A stretch of 64,000 nucleotides of DNA from positions 34,554-98,553 of the forward strand of contig CAUWIT010000005.1 in NCBI GenBank assembly GCA_963558965.1, given 5' to 3'. Both the position numbers and the translations under genes were made by a program. The notes below the pieces were generated by a model. The model ran no database searches and had not been told where the DNA came from. It saw nothing but the letters and a program-made list of their open reading frames with translations. This stretch comes from Gallibacter sp963558965 (lineage in GTDB: Bacteria; Bacillota; Clostridia; Peptostreptococcales; Anaerovoracaceae). Numbering within the stretch: position 1 is the first letter of the stretch; the number at the start of each line of letters is the position of its first letter. Shown here piece by piece: positions 61,857 to 64,000 of the stretch.

Positions 61857-62570
61857 TTATTCCAGAATCCTGCCATCAACAGAGATTGTGATGATCTGCC
61901 AGGGAATGAATTTTCCGCTGGACTGTAAAGCATTTTTCGCCGCCATTTCAAGCCCACCGCAGCATGGAACTTCCATACGCACAATGGTCACGCTCTGGAT
62001 ATTGTTGTTTTGGATAATCTGCGTCAGCTTTTCGCTATAATCCACGCTATCTAGCTTAGGACATCCAATGATTGTAATTTTCTCACGCATAAATTCATCA
62101 TGCATCATAGCATAGGCATACGCACTGCAATCAGCTGCAATCAACAGTTTTGCCCCGTCAAAATATGGAGCATTGACCGGAACCAGCTTGATTTGGCAGG
62201 GCCATTGTCCCAGCTGTGACTTAGCCTGCACCGAATCAGAAAGAACAGGTTCCTGTGAACGCTGGATGCGCTGCATCCGGCTGCCGGAACACCCCGCATG
62301 TGGAACGGCACAAGTAAGGCTTTGTTCCTGTTTTTTTCGCATATTTTCCTGTACGGCCTTTTCATCATAGGCTGCAGCTTCCCTTTCTACAAAGGAAATT
62401 GCACCGGTGGGACAAGTTGGCAGGCAATCCCCCAAACCGTCACAATAATCGTCACGCAGAAGCTTCGCCTTTCCGTTCACCATTCCAATTGCCCCTTCAT
62501 GACACGCTTCGGCACAAGCACCACAGCCATTACACTTTTCTTCATTTATTTGAATAATTTTCCTAATCAT
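61857..62570 (-). CDS. 4Fe-4S ferredoxin-like protein of the hcp operon
   Basis: 237 aa from the ATG at 62570 (MIRKIIQINEEKC), behind AAGGAAGGA; an upstream ATG at 62606 would include that site. Two cluster motifs lie at the N-terminus (CNGCGACAEACHEGA, then CDGLGDCLPTCPTGA), and the C-terminal half has conserved Cys pairs (AADCSAY, GCPKLD, EVPCCGG). Proteins of this kind often sit next to hcp and probably pass electrons to it. It precedes hcp by 64 bp in the same direction. Confidence 0.85.
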   Translation of the reverse strand: MIRKIIQINEEKCNGCGACAEACHEGAIGMVNGKAKLLRDDYCDGLGDCLPTCPTGAISFVEREAAAYDEKAVQENMRKKQEQSLTCAVPHAGCSGSRMQRIQRSQEPVLSDSVQAKSQLGQWPCQIKLVPVNAPYFDGAKLLIAADCSAYAYAMMHDEFMREKITIIGCPKLDSVDYSEKLTQIIQNNNIQSVTIVRMEVPCCGGLEMAAKNALQSSGKFIPWQIITISVDGRILE

Positions 62571-62632
62571 TTTTATCCTTCCTTTCTCTTGAATTTCTGA
62601 TTGCATTATAATATAATTAAACAGTAAAATCT

Positions 62633-62643
62633 GTTGTTACAAC
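62633..62643. promoter_or_regulatory. Palindrome in the Crp/Fnr-gene leader
   Basis: GTTGT-T-ACAAC lies between the AT-rich promoter region (a TATAAT at about 62607) and the ribosome site of the regulator gene, in the gap shared with the divergent ferredoxin-like gene. It could be the regulator's own operator. Confidence 0.35.
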
Positions 62644-62661
62644 AACAAAAAGGAGAAAAAT

Positions 62662-63309
62662 ATGAAATTATCCAATACATTATTGTTTCGTGGATTACAA
62701 GATAAAAAAATCGACTCTATTTTGAGTTGTCTAAACGCTGAAAAACACAGCTACAAAAAAGGGGAAATAATTTTGACCGAAGGAAGTATCACAGAAAATA
62801 TAGGCATTGTTCTGTCAGGCAAAGCAATGATATCTTGCAGTGATATTTGGGGAAACAACAGCATTTTAAGTGATATACCTTCCGGTTCTGTATTTGGCGA
62901 AGTATATGCTTGCATTCCGGGGCAGCCAATGCTAGTCACGGTATCTGCCGTCGAAAATACTTCTATATTATTTATGAATGTTTGCAGGGTCTTGACAACT
63001 TGTACAAATGCTTGCCCATTTCATATAAAGCTAGTTCGAAATTTGCTAACTGTTTGTGCCCACAAGAGTTTCCAGTTATCTCAAAGGATTCAGCATACTA
63101 GTTCTAAATCCATCCGAGGTCGACTGATGTCTTATTTTTCAGAATGTGCCAAGCAATTTGGAAGTAACTCTTTCCTCATTCCATACAACCGTCAACAGTT
63201 AGCGGATTATCTAAATGTTGACCGCAGCACCATGTGCAATGAGCTTTCTAAAATGCAAAAAGACGGTGTAATTGAGTATAATAAAAATAAATTTTTGCTC
63301 AAAACCTAA
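62662..63309 (+). CDS. Crp/Fnr-family transcriptional regulator (HcpR-like by context)
   Basis: 215 aa. A cyclic-nucleotide-binding-type beta barrel (GEIILTEGSITENIGIVLSGKAMI, GSVFGEVYACIPG) is followed by a long dimer helix and a Crp winged helix (SIRGRLMSYFSECAKQFGS, IPYNRQQLADYLNVDRSTMCNELSKMQKDGVI). Cysteines cluster in CRVLTTCTNACPF. Divergence from the hcp operon points to control of nitrosative-stress genes, as by HcpR. AAGGAG precedes the ATG. Confidence 0.88.
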   Translation: MKLSNTLLFRGLQDKKIDSILSCLNAEKHSYKKGEIILTEGSITENIGIVLSGKAMISCSDIWGNNSILSDIPSGSVFGEVYACIPGQPMLVTVSAVENTSILFMNVCRVLTTCTNACPFHIKLVRNLLTVCAHKSFQLSQRIQHTSSKSIRGRLMSYFSECAKQFGSNSFLIPYNRQQLADYLNVDRSTMCNELSKMQKDGVIEYNKNKFLLKT

Positions 63310-63364
63310 ATTAATCATATGATTCCGTTATATCAAAAAAAATTTATAACAAGGAGAAACCACT

Positions 63365-63823
63365 ATGCTGAAAGAGATTATTCACGTTGGAATTACAATA
63401 AGCAATATGGAGCGTTCTGTCTCATTTTACCGAGACATTTTAGGGCTTAATTATATTGGTCAACTGATTATGGAAGGGCCGGAGACAGATGTTTTATTTC
63501 ATTGTGTCGGATGCAAGGTAAAAGTAGCCTATCTAAATGGGAGTGCAGAGTTACTTGCTCCACCAATCGAATTGATTCAGTTTTTGAAACCTCACTCTAA
63601 AGCATGTCATCCCGATTTACAAACAACCTCTATTTCTGAGATTTGTTTTCAATGTGAAGATATCGATAAATTTTATCATCATCTTAAAGAACATCATGTA
63701 GAATGTTTATCTGAACCACAATATTTTGACTTTACAAAATATGGATTTGGCAAGAGTAGAGCCATATATTTCAAAGATCCGGACGGTATCATTTTGGAAG
63801 CAATTCAAAATATACACGAATAG
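63365..63823 (+). CDS. VOC-family (glyoxalase/dioxygenase fold) protein
   Basis: 152 aa with two beta-alpha-beta-beta-beta modules. HVGITISNMERSVSFYRDILGL opens the first, with a metal-type His; ICFQCEDIDKFYHHLKEHHVE and the C-terminal AIYFKDPDGIILEAIQ form the second. The superfamily includes glyoxalase I, methylmalonyl-CoA epimerase and bleomycin-binding proteins; the substrate is not predictable. AAGGAG precedes the ATG, 55 bp after the Crp/Fnr gene. Confidence 0.85.
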   Translation: MLKEIIHVGITISNMERSVSFYRDILGLNYIGQLIMEGPETDVLFHCVGCKVKVAYLNGSAELLAPPIELIQFLKPHSKACHPDLQTTSISEICFQCEDIDKFYHHLKEHHVECLSEPQYFDFTKYGFGKSRAIYFKDPDGIILEAIQNIHE

Positions 63824-63949
63824 CACAGAAATACCTTACAAGGTTTCAAAATAAAAAGTGTCTCAACACTTAAAAATTTTCATATAATTTTGTATATAAT
63901 TTGCATCATTTGTATTTATTACTACAACAATGAATAGCTTCAAACAATA

Positions 63950-63975
63950 AAAACCACTAGTGAACTAGTGGTTTT
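63950..63975. terminator. Terminator after the VOC gene
   Basis: AAAACCACTAGT pairs perfectly with ACTAGTGGTTTT around a 2-nt centre, followed by TCTC. A weaker AAGTGT/ACACTT hairpin lies at 63857-63872. Confidence 0.75.
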
Positions 63976-64000
63976 CTCAGACCCTAGAAGGGTCAGTACT

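Noticed and set aside
1..64000. CRISPR arrays, tRNA/rRNA genes, insertion sequences, prophage genes
   Set aside because: No regularly spaced repeats, cloverleaf-like gene, transposase or integrase was found in any gap or frame inspected.

Overview
The window looks like chromosome of a low-G+C, strictly anaerobic Firmicute of the class Clostridia. The grounds are an AT-rich sequence with strong AGGAGG-type ribosome binding sites, a 2[4Fe-4S] clostridial ferredoxin, rubrerythrin, flavodoxin, a hybrid-cluster protein, Rex, an ECF riboflavin S-component and HrcA/CIRCE control of groESL. A family-level name (for example Anaerovoracaceae or Peptostreptococcaceae relatives) would be a guess. Most genes are on the minus strand in long, tightly packed operons. 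I see no tRNA, rRNA, CRISPR array, phage or transposon.

Layout. 1-1.8 kb: a MerR-type regulator (cut by the window edge) divergent from a MATE efflux pump, sharing a MerR-style promoter. 1.9-3.3 kb: an MFS transporter behind a riboswitch that resembles the FMN class but departs from it at conserved core positions. 3.3-6.2 kb: a Sau3AI-like restriction-modification pair. 6.4-7.6 kb: flavodoxin plus DUF3793 behind two copies of a DtxR-like palindrome. 7.7-13.5 kb: YbaK, a SulP transporter, groESL and a CNNM/CorC protein. 13.6-16.8 kb: SPFH, NfeD, an Ogg-type glycosylase and a P-loop/Asp23-like fusion. 16.9-22.2 kb: ferredoxin, then (minus strand) tsaB-rimI-tsaD-ABC-F-acpP-rex. 22.4-29.3 kb: two equal-length ArsB/NhaD-type permeases flanking tsaE, FMN-riboswitch-ribU and a secreted CAP-domain protein. 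29.4-33.3 kb: a PepV-like peptidase, a NifU-domain protein, rubrerythrin and a ClbS/DfsB-glutaminase fusion. 33.4-41.6 kb: Nudix, dus, coaX, pucR-type regulator, ftsH, tilS and tatD. 41.8-46.2 kb: agmatinase, metG and a secreted L,D-transpeptidase. 46.4-57.1 kb: the purine operon purL-E-M-N-F-H-D with a ferritin gene at its end. 57.4-59.9 kb: a DUF1275 membrane protein, a 56-aa unknown protein, a metallo-beta-lactamase-fold hydrolase and a small alarmone synthetase. 60.1-63.8 kb: a nitrosative-stress-type cluster (hcp, ferredoxin-like protein, Crp/Fnr regulator, VOC protein) that looks richer in G+C and in which hcp carries one in-frame stop.

How the parts fit. Flavin and iron economy recur: a regular FMN riboswitch controls riboflavin uptake, a variant one sits before an exporter-type MFS gene, and flavodoxin lies under a probable metal-dependent repressor. 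Anaerobic redox and oxidative or nitrosative defence are represented by Rex, ferredoxin, rubrerythrin, ferritin and Hcp. Translation fidelity is covered by t6A synthesis (TsaB/D/E), TilS, Dus, YbaK, MetG and an ABC-F protein. The purine operon encodes a PurF-type enzyme that keeps its Fe-S and PRPP motifs but lacks the N-terminal glutaminase cysteine.

The points I would check first are the variant FMN riboswitch, the ClbS/DfsB-glutaminase fusion, the Cys-less PurF, the single-stop hcp, the paired palindromes of the flavodoxin operon, and a Pho-box-like repeat before the first permease. All calls come from reading sequence and translations; no database search was run.
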